The notes beneath the pieces are model-generated. The model worked only from the letters and a program-made list of their open reading frames with translations. It made no database searches and had not been told where the DNA came from. From Gremmenia infestans (lineage: Eukaryota > Ascomycota > Leotiomycetes > Helotiales > Hamatocanthoscyphaceae): a stretch of 64,000 nt of DNA. The stretch covers positions 1,426,001-1,490,000 of the forward strand of contig JAFEVB010000001.1 in the NCBI GenBank assembly GCA_032629725.1, given 5' to 3'. Of the stretch, positions 44,118-54,223 are shown piece after piece. Made by a program: the position numbers and the translations under genes. Positions within the stretch are counted from its first letter, which is position 1. The number at the start of each line of letters is the position of its first letter.

Positions 44118-46564
44118 TTTTCGTGCGGAGGCATCGCAAGTTGGTGATGCTCGAGGTTAAGATGTTGCTGAAGTGCGAGGCTGTGAGGCTAAGCCCCAGG
44201 CTGTTTTTGTCGATTGCTTATGTTATCGTGCATAAAGGCCCTCATGATGCTATTCGGTCGAGGGTGAGGTGCTGTGACTCTGTGGGTGCAATTATCTACT
44301 GAAGGGATTAGTCTTCAAGGTGCCTTAGGGGCTATGTTAAGACAGACGAATAAACCGAGAAGTGAGATAGGACCCAGCAAACACCCAAAACTGCTGTCTA
44401 CATACTGCATGTTTTTGGGCGGCATGCAACATCGCCTCGTTTGTTTTCAAGGCGCTACAAACGGGAAAAACTTTCCATATCGGGGGGAATGGGCTTTATA
44501 TTGACTAAACACGTCTTGAGGGGGGTATGGGACCGTTGTGGCATGGTACTAGGTGACTCGACGGGGTTGGCGTTGCAAGTTGTTGTAGATGAGTAGATGG
44601 AAGTAAAACAGAAAACAAAAGTTTATATACGTTATTGAAGAGGTAAGTGCCACCGGGAGTTCTTGCCATCCTTACCCATTTATGTCCCAAGCCCCTTCCT
44701 CATCCAGCAAAGCCCAGCCGCTGAGCGCACTTGCCTTGAAATTTCATACAGGAATACACAAGTGCAACATCCTTGCACTTGCCCTTTCTCTCACTTTCCG
44801 GATTGATGTAGCAATCATCATATAACAAAAATCCGAATTCAGTAAAAGTGAAAAGCACAAATAGACAACGAAACACCCTACCTATTACCAATTTTAGATT
44901 GCCACTTCGAGCATAGAACAGCATTGGTAGACCCAGAACTATACTCCCATACATCCAACCTCGAAATCAATGGTCCGCATCCACCAGGTCCAAGCCAAAT
45001 TGTCACCGAGGGCTCATTCTTCAAGCAAAGGAACGGCAGGGGGCGTAGAGCCCGCATGTCCGTGATGCAAGTAACTCTGAACAAACGCATGCCAATGTCT
45101 CAACGACGAGAAATCTAAAGACGTAACTGTAGCCTTCGACGGTCTTGCCCCTCCATCTTCCTGCCTCACACCTTGAGACCAGCAGATATCGCAGCTTGCT
45201 TTGAAGTAACCCGTTGGGCACGCGCCTTATACAACGATACCCAACATACCCGATTTTGGCCCATTTCTTCCCAACCCCCTCTTCCACACCAGATCAGACC
45301 CTCCACCTCAACCGGCTGAACCACCCAAACATCGTAGTTGTCCGACAATTGAAGTAGAAGTAGAGGTGGAGTGAGAATACGGTAGGAGAGTAATGACATA
45401 TATTTCACTGCAGCCGAGCGGACTCCAGCATATCACAGCCAACACAGAGATAACTGATTGATGCTCTCTGGGAATCAAACACACATATGTCATAGACAGT
45501 ACAGTACTAGGATGCTTGCTGTACTCTAGACTCTAGAGTATGTACAGTACATACAGTACGTGAATATATTAAAGAACCTGTACAGTAATTGATTATGTGA
45601 CCGAGAGATACATAGATACAGTATAGTATAGTATGAACAAAGTATTATTTAATCAAGCCAGATATTGTCTACTGTATCCATCTAGAACATCCAAAACTAT
45701 TATACTGTGCTGATTAATTGGAGCCGAGAACCAACGCATAATGATTCGGAAACACAAAACACAAACACCCATCATCTTCTGGAACGCGATGTCAGGAACT
45801 CAAAACAGTCCATGACGTTTCTATTCACGCAAATCCACATAAAGGTCATGCATGGCACTCTCTGGCACTCTCCACTTGGAGTATCAGATCTCAAAACAAG
45901 GCAAGATATTCAGCCAACACATGCACAGCCCAACTACTTTCAATGCACTTATTTTTCATTTTCATTATATCGGAGGATCTATACTATTCCAGACATAATC
46001 CACCGCCTTCTTCCTCCATCGCCATCCGTTTCCAACAGATGACGTAGTATACAATATTCAGATCGAGGCAAGGAGGCGCGGGGGTAGGGTATTTCGCGTT
46101 CCATTAGACCTCGATGATAGGTCCAAGGAGGATTCGAGAGTTATAATGGCTTTCTATCGATAAAAGGTCTTTGAAGGATCGCGTTTTGAAAGGGAAGAGT
46201 CGCTTGAGGGGGCAAAGTTGCAAGAAATCTCTGAAAGGACAGGACGGTGTGAAAGACGTTGTTTACTGAACGTCCGCGTATCGTAGATTGATGGAAAATA
46301 GCAAACATGACCCTTTAGATAAAGAGTATGAGTTAATTCGCCCTGCTACGCCACACCTATACACATATAACACCAGCGGTCCTAAGCACAGGAGGGAGAC
46401 CAGACCAGACCATTTGTACCCAGGGGACCATGAACGCCGAGATGACAGAGGAGAGGCTAAAGCACGTAGGAACTCGTTCGTCGTGAGATGGTGGGTTACT
46501 CAAGCGTTGGTGACCTAAAGGTATACATATAAGCAGACGCTACATGGGCATTGTCAGTGATACT
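44118..46564. other. 2.4-kb gene-free tract
   Basis: It lies between the ankyrin gene promoter and the WSC gene 3' end. Several short frames on both strands (for example minus 44700-44954 and 45021-45287) lack splice logic and family signatures. Dispersed GTACAGTAC runs occur at 45496-45560. No transposon, tRNA or structured repeat was recognised. Confidence 0.5.
45496..45508. repeat. GTACA-type short repeat
   Basis: ACAGTACAGTACT lies in the gene-free tract. Partial copies continue to about 45560 (TGTACAGTACATACAGTACG). Confidence 0.6.
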
Positions 46565-47473
46565 TCATACCTTGAGGATCCTTCTTGAATAATCTTCGTT
46601 GTCGGCGATGCTACCATCACTCATTCTTCGCTGAGCCATGGTAGCCTGGTCAAGGCGAGTATCGGTGAATGATGAACCACCACCGCTGCTATTGGGAGGT
46701 TTGCCACCACCAGCAATGAAGGTGCTAACCGCAGCATTTCTTCTATATTCCTCCTCAACCTCGCGTCTCTTCTTGTTTCGGATAAACAGGTATATTCCTC
46801 CGGCAATTGCACTGATGACTACGACGCCCACAACGACTCCAGCAGCGATGGCGGCTTTGTTAGTCCCCTTCTTCGGTGTCGCGGAAGCACTAGCAGTTGA
46901 AGATTCTGATGTACCAGGGGCTGCTGTGACTACAACGGTCGATCCGGGTGCGGTAACAACAGCTGGTATAGTAGATGTCGCGGATGTCGCGGTTGAGGAT
47001 TGGGCGGCGGATGATGTTGTTGAAGTGTCATCTGCAGTAGCTGTGGAGGCGCTCGAAGCCACTCCACTTAGCCAGACACTCCAATAATCTTGGCTAGAAC
47101 CACCTGTTTTTCATGTCAGTCATGTTTCATACCAATGGACTTCATCTCACATACACATGTCTGATCCATAACCGGCACAAGGAGCATCACAGTGCGAATC
47201 GGAAACTAAATCGGCGGTGGGTGGTAGTTCATTACCGCACCAGCAGTCGGTCGAGCTTTTGGTTGCCAGGACAGATTTGCTCAAGGGCGCACATTGTGTT
47301 TGACAGTAGCCCTGAGTATTGAACGTGTACGAGCTGTTCATTGTCAATCCGGTACTGGTAGAGTAACATCCTTTGTAGACCACGGGCCCAGGAGATGAGG
47401 CACCGTAAGCAGCGACATGGGAAGCACTCAACAACAAGCCGCCAAAGGCAACGAGTGAGGATATCGACTTCAT
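46565..47473 (-). CDS. WSC-domain cell-wall stress sensor
   Basis: This is a type I plasma-membrane mechanosensor-like protein. Exons 47473-47155 and 47103-46565 give 285 residues, and the join restores GYGSDMCGGSSQDYWSVW. It has a signal peptide (MKSISSLVAFGGLLLSASHV), then a WSC cysteine domain (YKGCYSTSTGL, YTFNTQGYCQTQC, STDCWCGNELPP, CDAPCAGYG, CGGSS) of about 90 residues. A Ser/Thr-rich, presumably O-mannosylated stalk follows, then one transmembrane helix (AAIAAGVVVGVVVISAIAGG IYLFI) with a basic stop (RNKKRREVEEEYRR). The cytosolic tail has the NEDYSRRILKV end. This order matches yeast Wsc1-3, which signal through Rho1 to the cell-wall integrity pathway. Membership of that pathway is inferred from architecture. 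Confidence 0.9.
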
Positions 47474-49800
47474 GATGTACGATGTGGCGTAGAGGGTTGT
47501 GGATGTAGGGATGGCCGCGGCCTAGGGGTCGTGGAAAAGGTCAGGTCGGGGTTGATGGGTTTTGGTCGACTCGATCGCGTGGTCGGGTCGAAGATTCACA
47601 CAACACTCGCGCGTTAAAGGCGGTCCGCAGGTTAGATGATTCGCTCTTCCAAGGCAGAGTGAATAGCAGCAGTCGCAGGAAGAGGTGGTGTTGATGATAG
47701 ATTCGTCGGTGACGAAAGACTCGTGGTTGACGGATGGACGGATGGGTCGTTTACGTTTCGAGTTGTCCGTTTGCAGGACAAGATGTGCTGTCCGAGTGAG
47801 TGGTTCACAGGTTGAAACACGCGCGAGGAATGAAGGTCGGGATTATCAACTGCAGATGCTGTTTGGGACAATGCAATGAATGCAATGATGGGGAAACAAA
47901 ACGAGGCCGTAACGAATGTGCCTGGAACAAAAATGCAGATTATTGCAAGTGAATGGAAGACATCGACAACGACGGTGTGGTGTGAGATTTGACAGCGATG
48001 GGCTCGTGTACGGTGGAGTCAGGAGTGAAAGAGACTGCGAGAGCGAGATGGGGAGTATTGAGAGGGCTGACGGAAGAGGAGTGGGGCGGACAATGAATTA
48101 AGCGAGATTAAGCAGCGGGTGAAATGGGGAGCTTCTGCTTTGGTTTGGCCAATGGGGGACTAGGCCAGCCCCGCTGCTAGTCAGGAACGGGTCTAAGTCT
48201 ATCTCTCGTGCCAATCAAGATGTGTTCTATCTGGAGCTTTCCTAGAGGCACACCTCAATTGGTGTACTTGTCTGTTCTTGGCACAAGCGCTGGCATGGGG
48301 GATCCTGCTTAACACGAATGCACTTTATTACGAAATAAGCAAGATTCTGATGTAGTTATCCCAAGCTACAGTACAGTAACATGCTCATAGAATACCTGTA
48401 ACATATATAGTGTTTAATACTAGTATACCACCGGTACAGTACAGTACAGTCCAGTCCCCGACTTTTGTTGTTGATTGTCTTTTTCATAAGAACTCCCTCG
48501 ACTCCGTACTCCGTACCGGCCCGTCCCCAATTGCCCCGAGATCTCTAGAGCTTGCCTTGCACCGAGCGTCGCACTAATATCCGTCATCCCGGCAGTCCTA
48601 CCGCGACTGAACCAATAAGTACGCGGCCCCGCGCCGTCGCGTCAGCACTCTTCACACTTTTCACACTTTTCGCATCTAGTAGTGATTTATGAAAGTTTAT
48701 GCAGGAACATTTCCAAATCTGTCCAGATAGACGAGAAGAAGACTGTAAGGGCCTACTGTAGAGTCTGGACTCTCACAGGATTATCGGATGATGAAGAGTG
48801 ATCAAGGGTGTACTCTCGAGACTCTGACAATTACTCTACGGATAGAACTACCTTGATCTGTTAAACTCACCAAGAAAGCGAGTGTCGCGACGCGTGAATG
48901 TCACTCATGAACAGACTCACTCCCTTTTCTAAACAAACTCAGCCAAGCAAAGATGGGATGGATGGGTTGGGTTGGGTTGGGTCTTCCTTGCCAGTGACAT
49001 GCGGAGTGTCAATAGTTCAGAACCGCCAAACCTCGGATCTTTGGACCGCTGACGACAACATGACTGTACTCTACGGACTCCGTAAATTTACCTACGGACT
49101 GCCATGGTCCAGGTCCACGAAGATCAGTGCTTCTAGAACTGAGAACCTTCACGGATACACGCTGCAAGTGGAGTATACAAGTAATTGATTGAAGCTTTCC
49201 CCAATATCTCATTTCAATTCTTCTACACAGCCTCAAACGCAATTCAAGACTTTTCAAGTCCCTAAGTAGAATAATATTACACGGAAGACCTCCCCAAGTT
49301 TCGGCACTCCTTGTGCTGCAATGCACAAGCCGGCACGCCCGCCCGGTAAACCATGATTAGTGAATACGAATCCTATTCTTGGATTTCATGTACTTTTATG
49401 TACTTTGATTTAATAAAGGTAGCCATGCAGCAATTTAAGAGGTAGGATTGAGCTGAAGAACTGTCTTACTGTACCATTCATTCCGATAGGCAAATACCGT
49501 GTCACGTGTCCTTGATACCCCTTACTTAAGATCTCATGTTTCATGGCATCTTCCTCCTTGAAATCTAGAACCTTTTCTCGGCAGTCAAAGTCGAGCCATG
49601 CCACATAATTTGTTTACAAGCCCATTTGTTTCAAATGGATATTACTTCGCAAACCACTTTACAAACTTTTCACTTTACCCTACAGTACCAATGATGTATC
49701 GAAACCCTCATTTCCACCCCCACTACCCCTCATCAGCCCAAATCCCACCTCATCTCCTCTCAAACCGCCACTCCCGCCACGTCACGCTTCGACCCTGACC
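47474..49800. other. 2.3-kb gene-free tract upstream of the WSC gene
   Basis: This is presumably the promoter and leader of the WSC gene and beyond. A GGTACAGTACAGTACAG run lies at 48433-48450, and a three-copy GGGTT-like run at about 48963-48982. No gene was supported. A 96-codon plus-strand frame at 48898 lacks any family or splice support. Confidence 0.5.
48433..48450. repeat. GTACA-type short tandem repeat
   Basis: GGTACAGTACAGTACAGT is followed by CCAGTCC. It is one of several dispersed copies of the same motif in this window. Confidence 0.65.
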
Positions 49801-49983
49801 TTATATTAATCCTCCACCTTCCCCCTTCTCCTTTTTCTTGTCCTGCTTTAGCTCCTCTACCTTCTTCTTGTTGAAAAGGCACTGGCATCCTGATCCGTGA
49901 CCCGGGTTCCCGACGCAGGTCCTGGTACGGATGACTTCGGGCACGCCGTACGGATTCTTGGGAGTCGGGTGTGGAAGTACCAT
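49801..49983 (-). CDS. Possible small basic cysteine protein (60 residues)
   Basis: This is an ATG-initiated frame with a stop at 49801. It starts MVLPHPTPKNPYGVPEVIRT and continues with RTCVGNPGHGSGCQCLFNKK. The last 20 residues are lysine/glutamate/glycine-rich (ELKQDKKKEKGEGGG). Three cysteines cluster in a 15-residue stretch. No signal peptide or membrane segment is seen. It lies alone in a gene-poor region. The ordered composition and clean start make coding possible, but a frame this short can occur by chance, and no family was recognised. Confidence 0.35.
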   Translation of the reverse strand: MVLPHPTPKNPYGVPEVIRTRTCVGNPGHGSGCQCLFNKKKVEELKQDKKKEKGEGGGLI

Positions 49984-51941
49984 CGTTAAGATTGTACGTG
50001 GTTGAATGGCTCTTTATTTCCTATTTATGTTTTGTGTTACTTTGCTTTGCTTTGGTGGGGAATATTCAAGGAAGGAACGGAGGAAGGAAGGAAGATGATG
50101 GAACTATCTCTCGTGTTTTGATGCACGCTAAGTTTTTGTGAATAACCTCGCTCAGCTGCGTAGCAAGCATCACAATCAATATCCTTAAAGTCCGGGGTAC
50201 CAACTCGTTGATCCCTTCTTGCTATGATTCCATCAACACTCTTTTCACCAACTCACCCTCCCTATTACTCTTACTACCCCACGTACTCACAACACTTCGC
50301 TCATTAACCCACACATCCTCCCTCACTCATGCCCCATGTCTCCAAACCCGACATTCCCACATCCTCTCGAACCCAATACCGCCATCTCCCTTTAACATCC
50401 ACTGCAGTACTGTCTTGCCATCTTCTCAGTATCGTGGGAGGCTATTACTACTTGCTTTGAAGCACGCGAGTATCAAGGGAATAGGATGAGTATCCTGGCG
50501 ATATGCTCTGAATCAACGCAGCAGGTTTCAGTTTCTCGCAACGGCGTTTCCAGAGTGCAGCTGCCATCATCCAAGAACATTTCCTGCAAGAACGATGCTT
50601 GCATTGTAAGGGCGCAGTCCTTACTTTACTTCTCTATCTTTGCCTTCTTTTGTATCAACAGACTACTGAACAGACGTTTTTGATACGGCTCAGTAAAGTC
50701 TATATACACACCAAAGAAAGCAATCCTCAGTCTCCGCCCCCTTCCCCGCGTGCCAAGTTCCACCTTACGCCGTGCCTGGATTAAATGCATATTGAGTTAC
50801 TTTCCAACAATGCCGTTTACGTGGATCCGTGACTCGTAGTAGCTTACTACTCTCCGTGTCTGCAACTGCAACTACAACTACAAGCAATGTCTGTCTGCCT
50901 ACACCTTGGTATAAAGCAAACAAGCAAGCTACGGTGTGCTATGCTATGATAAACTACATTTTGAATCCCCTTTCCATCTCGCTATATGCATAGCAGTACC
51001 CCCAACCATACCACCAGCAACACGGCGCAACACATTACACCACGTCACAATCCTCACCCCTTCTCACCACAACTCCCCCACAGCTAAAACACCAATCCTC
51101 CTCTCCTCTCCTCTCCCCTCCCCTCCACACTACCAACTTGAAACAAAAACCCTCCCTCCATCCATCCTCCCAGCGAAAAAGAGCACCCCGCTCCATAAAC
51201 AAGCCTAACCTAAGAACCCTCCCCTCACTCACGCACTCTCTCCCTCTTGACTGGCCATCCGAAAATACGTTGCAAGTCGCACTACCCGCCTTCCTGATAC
51301 AGAATCGCAGAACCCATATTTGTGTCCTATTTCAAGACAAACAGTGGCACTATCCATATTTGTTTCCTTTTCCTATGCAAAGACAGGCAGTGGTGGTGGT
51401 GGTGGCGAGACCCGGAGAGACCGATGAGGAATGGGTCTTTTGCGTACAGGACTTCTACGCTACGGCGCTAAGGAGAATCCTTCGGAAAGTGAGGTATATA
51501 AGTGAGGTGTGGAATGACATTGGGATTTGGGAGTTTAAAGGTCGGTGTGTAGAGTGAGGGGATTGGGGTAGAGTGAGTAGGGTAGAATGGAGTGGAGTGA
51601 GTGGCTTGTAAATGGAAGTTGGAATGATTACTTAGGTTCACATGGAGTATTGAATTACACCTGCTGAGTTTAACGAGTTTCTATATTTCTGGACTTCTGG
51701 TCTGCGAGTCTACTCACAACTCCGCTTAGCGGTCATAGAATCGGTCGACTGTATCGTCTTTGCCTTTGATAGTGACGCGATGGATGGACGAGCATTGGTG
51801 CCTATGAGATCCAGGGACATGATGTCTATCGCGCAAGCCCCTGATTTGCCTGCCATAGTTGTCAGATGCTACACATATATCCGAATGTCAACATGGGATC
51901 TGCGCCTGCGTATCTGTCCCCCACGGGGTGGAACGGTGATA
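49984..51941. other. 1.9-kb gene-free tract
   Basis: It is pyrimidine-rich in part (about 51040-51240, repeated CCTCTCC blocks). A 139-codon plus-strand frame at 51138-51557 runs through this low-complexity stretch and was not accepted. No RNA gene or repeat family was recognised. Confidence 0.45.
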
Positions 51942-52550
51942 TCAAGGCTGAGAACTGGCATTGCGTCTTCGTACGTGACGTTCGTAAGCGCTTGGTGACT
52001 GGGCATAGCGCTCAGGGCAGTCGTGCTCGAGGTAAGGCGAAGGGGGGTCTGGGCGAAAGTCATATGTGGCGCCATAGATGTCCGTGTACGAGATTGTGAG
52101 GTTCGCTGTTCGAAAAGCCTCGGAACGTTCAAACCATCCTGCATCTATCATTTCGCGAATTGAACCGCCGAAAGGATCTTCCGTGCCTCTTCTAGGCCTA
52201 CCTGTGTGACGAGTGCTAGGAGTGACCAAGTCTGATGCTTGGATTCGCTCAGCACTCCGACTGACTAAAACTTCGGCCACCATATCATGCAAGTTGGCAT
52301 CTGCATAAGCATCTCCCATGCCTCTTCTAGGCCGGCTTGTGTTAGGAAGGGTCGAAGTTCGATGGGCCTGACTGAAAGGCGAATGGTTCGTGGATTCAAC
52401 TCTCAAATCAGAGCCGTCGTAATTGTACCCCATACCCCTTCCAACCGAATGTTCGACAGTGGCACCAATAGCGTCGTCTGAGGCTGGATCGATTGAGTCT
52501 GATGCGCCGCCGGCGTCAAAGCCAGTACTTTGAGTGTTGATGTTAGACAT
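51942..52550 (-). CDS. Hypothetical protein with degenerate RPRRG repeats
   Basis: An ATG-initiated 202-codon frame (MSNINTQSTGFDAGG...) ends at 51942. Two clear repeat units contain the core SRPRRGMGDAYADANLHDMV and GRPRRGTEDPFGGSIREMID. A third, weaker unit is VGRGMGYNYDGSDLRVEST. The spacing is about 40-50 residues, and the underlying DNA shares a TGCCTCTTCTAGG block twice (near 52187 and 52321). This supports past tandem duplication. No membrane segment, signal peptide or enzyme motif is visible. The end may be cut short by an unrecognised intron. It lies downstream of the RING gene on the same strand, separated by 337 bases. Coding status is likely but not certain. Confidence 0.5.
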   Translation of the reverse strand: MSNINTQSTGFDAGGASDSIDPASDDAIGATVEHSVGRGMGYNYDGSDLRVESTNHSPFSQAHRTSTLPNTSRPRRGMGDAYADANLHDMVAEVLVSRSAERIQASDLVTPSTRHTGRPRRGTEDPFGGSIREMIDAGWFERSEAFRTANLTISYTDIYGATYDFRPDPPSPYLEHDCPERYAQSPSAYERHVRRRNASSQP

Positions 52551-52887
52551 TCTGTTTGTTTGAATTATTCTTGGCGATCGAATTCGAGTTCAAGAGTCGT
52601 ATGTGAAATCTAATTTGCCGTTGGAGGTCGCTGGGAATATCGTTGGATTGATAAATTCACGGCACAGATACACCTCTACGCAAGGGAAACGGCAACTCTG
52701 AATCACTCAAGTGCATGTGAATGTGCATCGGAATGGACTGCTCGGGAGCCATTGCCCGACTCTTGATGACTAGGTAATGGGCGCAAGGCATATGCAATCC
52801 CAAACCCAAGACTGCCGGATAGAGTTTTGCAACTACGCGTACAGCTGGCTAGCAATTGAGGTGGAGTCTATCAAGAAAAGGCCTTGC
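52551..52887. other. Gene-free interval
   Basis: It lies between the 3' end of the RING gene and the start of the RPRRG-repeat ORF. No element was recognised. Confidence 0.35.
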
Positions 52888-53868
52888 TCAACCATCCGGT
52901 CTTGTCTGGCCAGGACGACTATAAGGAGAATACCGTCCGCCGTCTCGAGTTTGGTATGAAGAGCGTCCAACGCCCCTGTATCCCCTTCCCCTCGTCTCCA
53001 GATTTGGCGTGGAAATTTCCGACTCCTTTCCACTACGGCCTTCGTTGTACTGGACCTTTCGATCCCAGTCTTCTAGAGAGGTATACGGACTTCTTAACCA
53101 AGCTCTCATTTCATGAAGAAATAGCCTTGTATTCTCCCTCCCCAAGAAATCTTGGAGCATATCTTCCGCCTGACCACCACTGCCCTGAATATCCACTGTC
53201 TTCAAAATTGCCACGATATATTCCAGCAAGAACTCAGCATTGTTCGCCCTGCGGTCTAAGGATGAAGGCCCATCAGGACTCAGGAACTCAAAAACTTGAA
53301 GTTCTCTGCGTATCCATTTCCGTGCTCGAGATACTAGCTCCTCATCTCTGTTGAATAGTTGCGTAGTCAAGTCTCTAAACCTCGAGAGGCGATTCGATCC
53401 AACATGAAGAGAGTATAGTTGATTTCGGTATATGTGGCGGCGTCTTAGTACGGCTTCATCTGGAGTTGGCAGAGGTAGTGGGCTTTCATATGGTCGTCTT
53501 GAACGATACGGTCTTGTCGACCGAGGGTCCAAGCTGTGTCTCGAGGTATTTGAAGGTGGCGGCTGAGTAGTTTTCGTAGCTGGGACATTATAAGTCTTGA
53601 AGTTTCGATCTTCCCCGAAGTCGTACTGAACGGTCATGACTTCTGCCTTGCATAGTGGACATGCGGCACGCTCCTGAAACCAACTGATCAAACAGAGGAA
53701 ATCGAAACTTTCATGCTTGCAGGGCTGGGCGATTGCTAACTCGGTGATTCTTTCGAGGCAAATGACACAGCAATTCTCTTCGTCATCATTGTTTCCTTGC
53801 CGAGAAGATATCTCGGCCAAGGTTGTTTGCAGGATTTTGGACCTCGTATCCAAGTCTCCGTCGTCCAT
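52888..53868 (-). CDS. RING-finger protein, TOPORS-like E3 ligase candidate
   Basis: A single exon gives 326 residues. A C3HC4-type RING occupies about residues 33-78: CCVICLERITELAIAQPC, KHESFDFLCLISWF and CPLCKAEV. The cysteine/histidine spacing fits a zinc-binding RING, and the CICLE...CPLC layout with the downstream helical block resembles the TOPORS family. A middle disordered part is rich in Ser/Arg/Pro (RPYRSRRPYESPLPLPTP). A helical C-terminal domain (FLLEYIVAILKTVDIQG, MLQDFLGRENTRLFLHEM) may correspond to the conserved tail of that family. The end is Arg/Gly/Tyr-rich. It should act as a ubiquitin (possibly SUMO) ligase in the nucleus, but the substrate is unknown. It is divergent from SLD2. 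Confidence 0.8.
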   Translation of the reverse strand: MDDGDLDTRSKILQTTLAEISSRQGNNDDEENCCVICLERITELAIAQPCKHESFDFLCLISWFQERAACPLCKAEVMTVQYDFGEDRNFKTYNVPATKTTQPPPSNTSRHSLDPRSTRPYRSRRPYESPLPLPTPDEAVLRRRHIYRNQLYSLHVGSNRLSRFRDLTTQLFNRDEELVSRARKWIRRELQVFEFLSPDGPSSLDRRANNAEFLLEYIVAILKTVDIQGSGGQAEDMLQDFLGRENTRLFLHEMRAWLRSPYTSLEDWDRKVQYNEGRSGKESEISTPNLETRGRGYRGVGRSSYQTRDGGRYSPYSRPGQTRPDG

Positions 53869-54223
53869 GAAGAAGATGCGAAAGTGCCATAATACCCAGC
53901 CAAGATGAAATGTTGACGATGAAGTGTGGTCTGGTCTGGTGGCGGCGTTTAATCGCGATCGCGGGCCGAGGCGCTAGTCCGATAAGATAAAGAAAGTAAC
54001 GACGCGTCGTGCTGGACGAGAACGACTTGAATTCAAAATGTTATGTTAAATAGGCAATCTATTTAAGATACCGAAAACATACAAGTTCTTGCCAAATATT
54101 TGATTTCATAATGAAATCGACATGATTAGTAGAACGAAAACCTCTGGATTCTCCTCTTACAACGCGACTTACAACCAGCTGCCCCCCCTGGTATCAATAT
54201 AGAAAGCCTGGAGTGTGGGGATA
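53869..54223. promoter_or_regulatory. Divergent promoter region, RING gene / SLD2
   Basis: 355 bases separate the two starts. ATTTAAGATACC and other AT-rich stretches lie here. GCGATCGCGGGCC near 53954-53966 is a GC-rich island, with ACGCGT immediately downstream at 54001-54006, which matches the MCB core (ACGCGT) used by G1/S replication genes in yeasts. Confidence 0.45.

Noticed and set aside
44118..46564. Search for a transposon or tRNA in the gene-poor tract.
   Set aside because: No terminal repeats, transposase motifs, or tRNA arm patterns were found by eye.
48963..48982. GGGTT-type run that could suggest telomere-like sequence.
   Set aside because: Only about three copies, and the usual fungal telomere repeat is TTAGGG. 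The surroundings are ordinary intergenic DNA, so it is a short microsatellite.
51138..51557. A 139-codon plus-strand frame in a pyrimidine-rich region.
   Set aside because: The open frame is explained by low-complexity CCTCTCC sequence. No conserved motif and no splice or promoter support.
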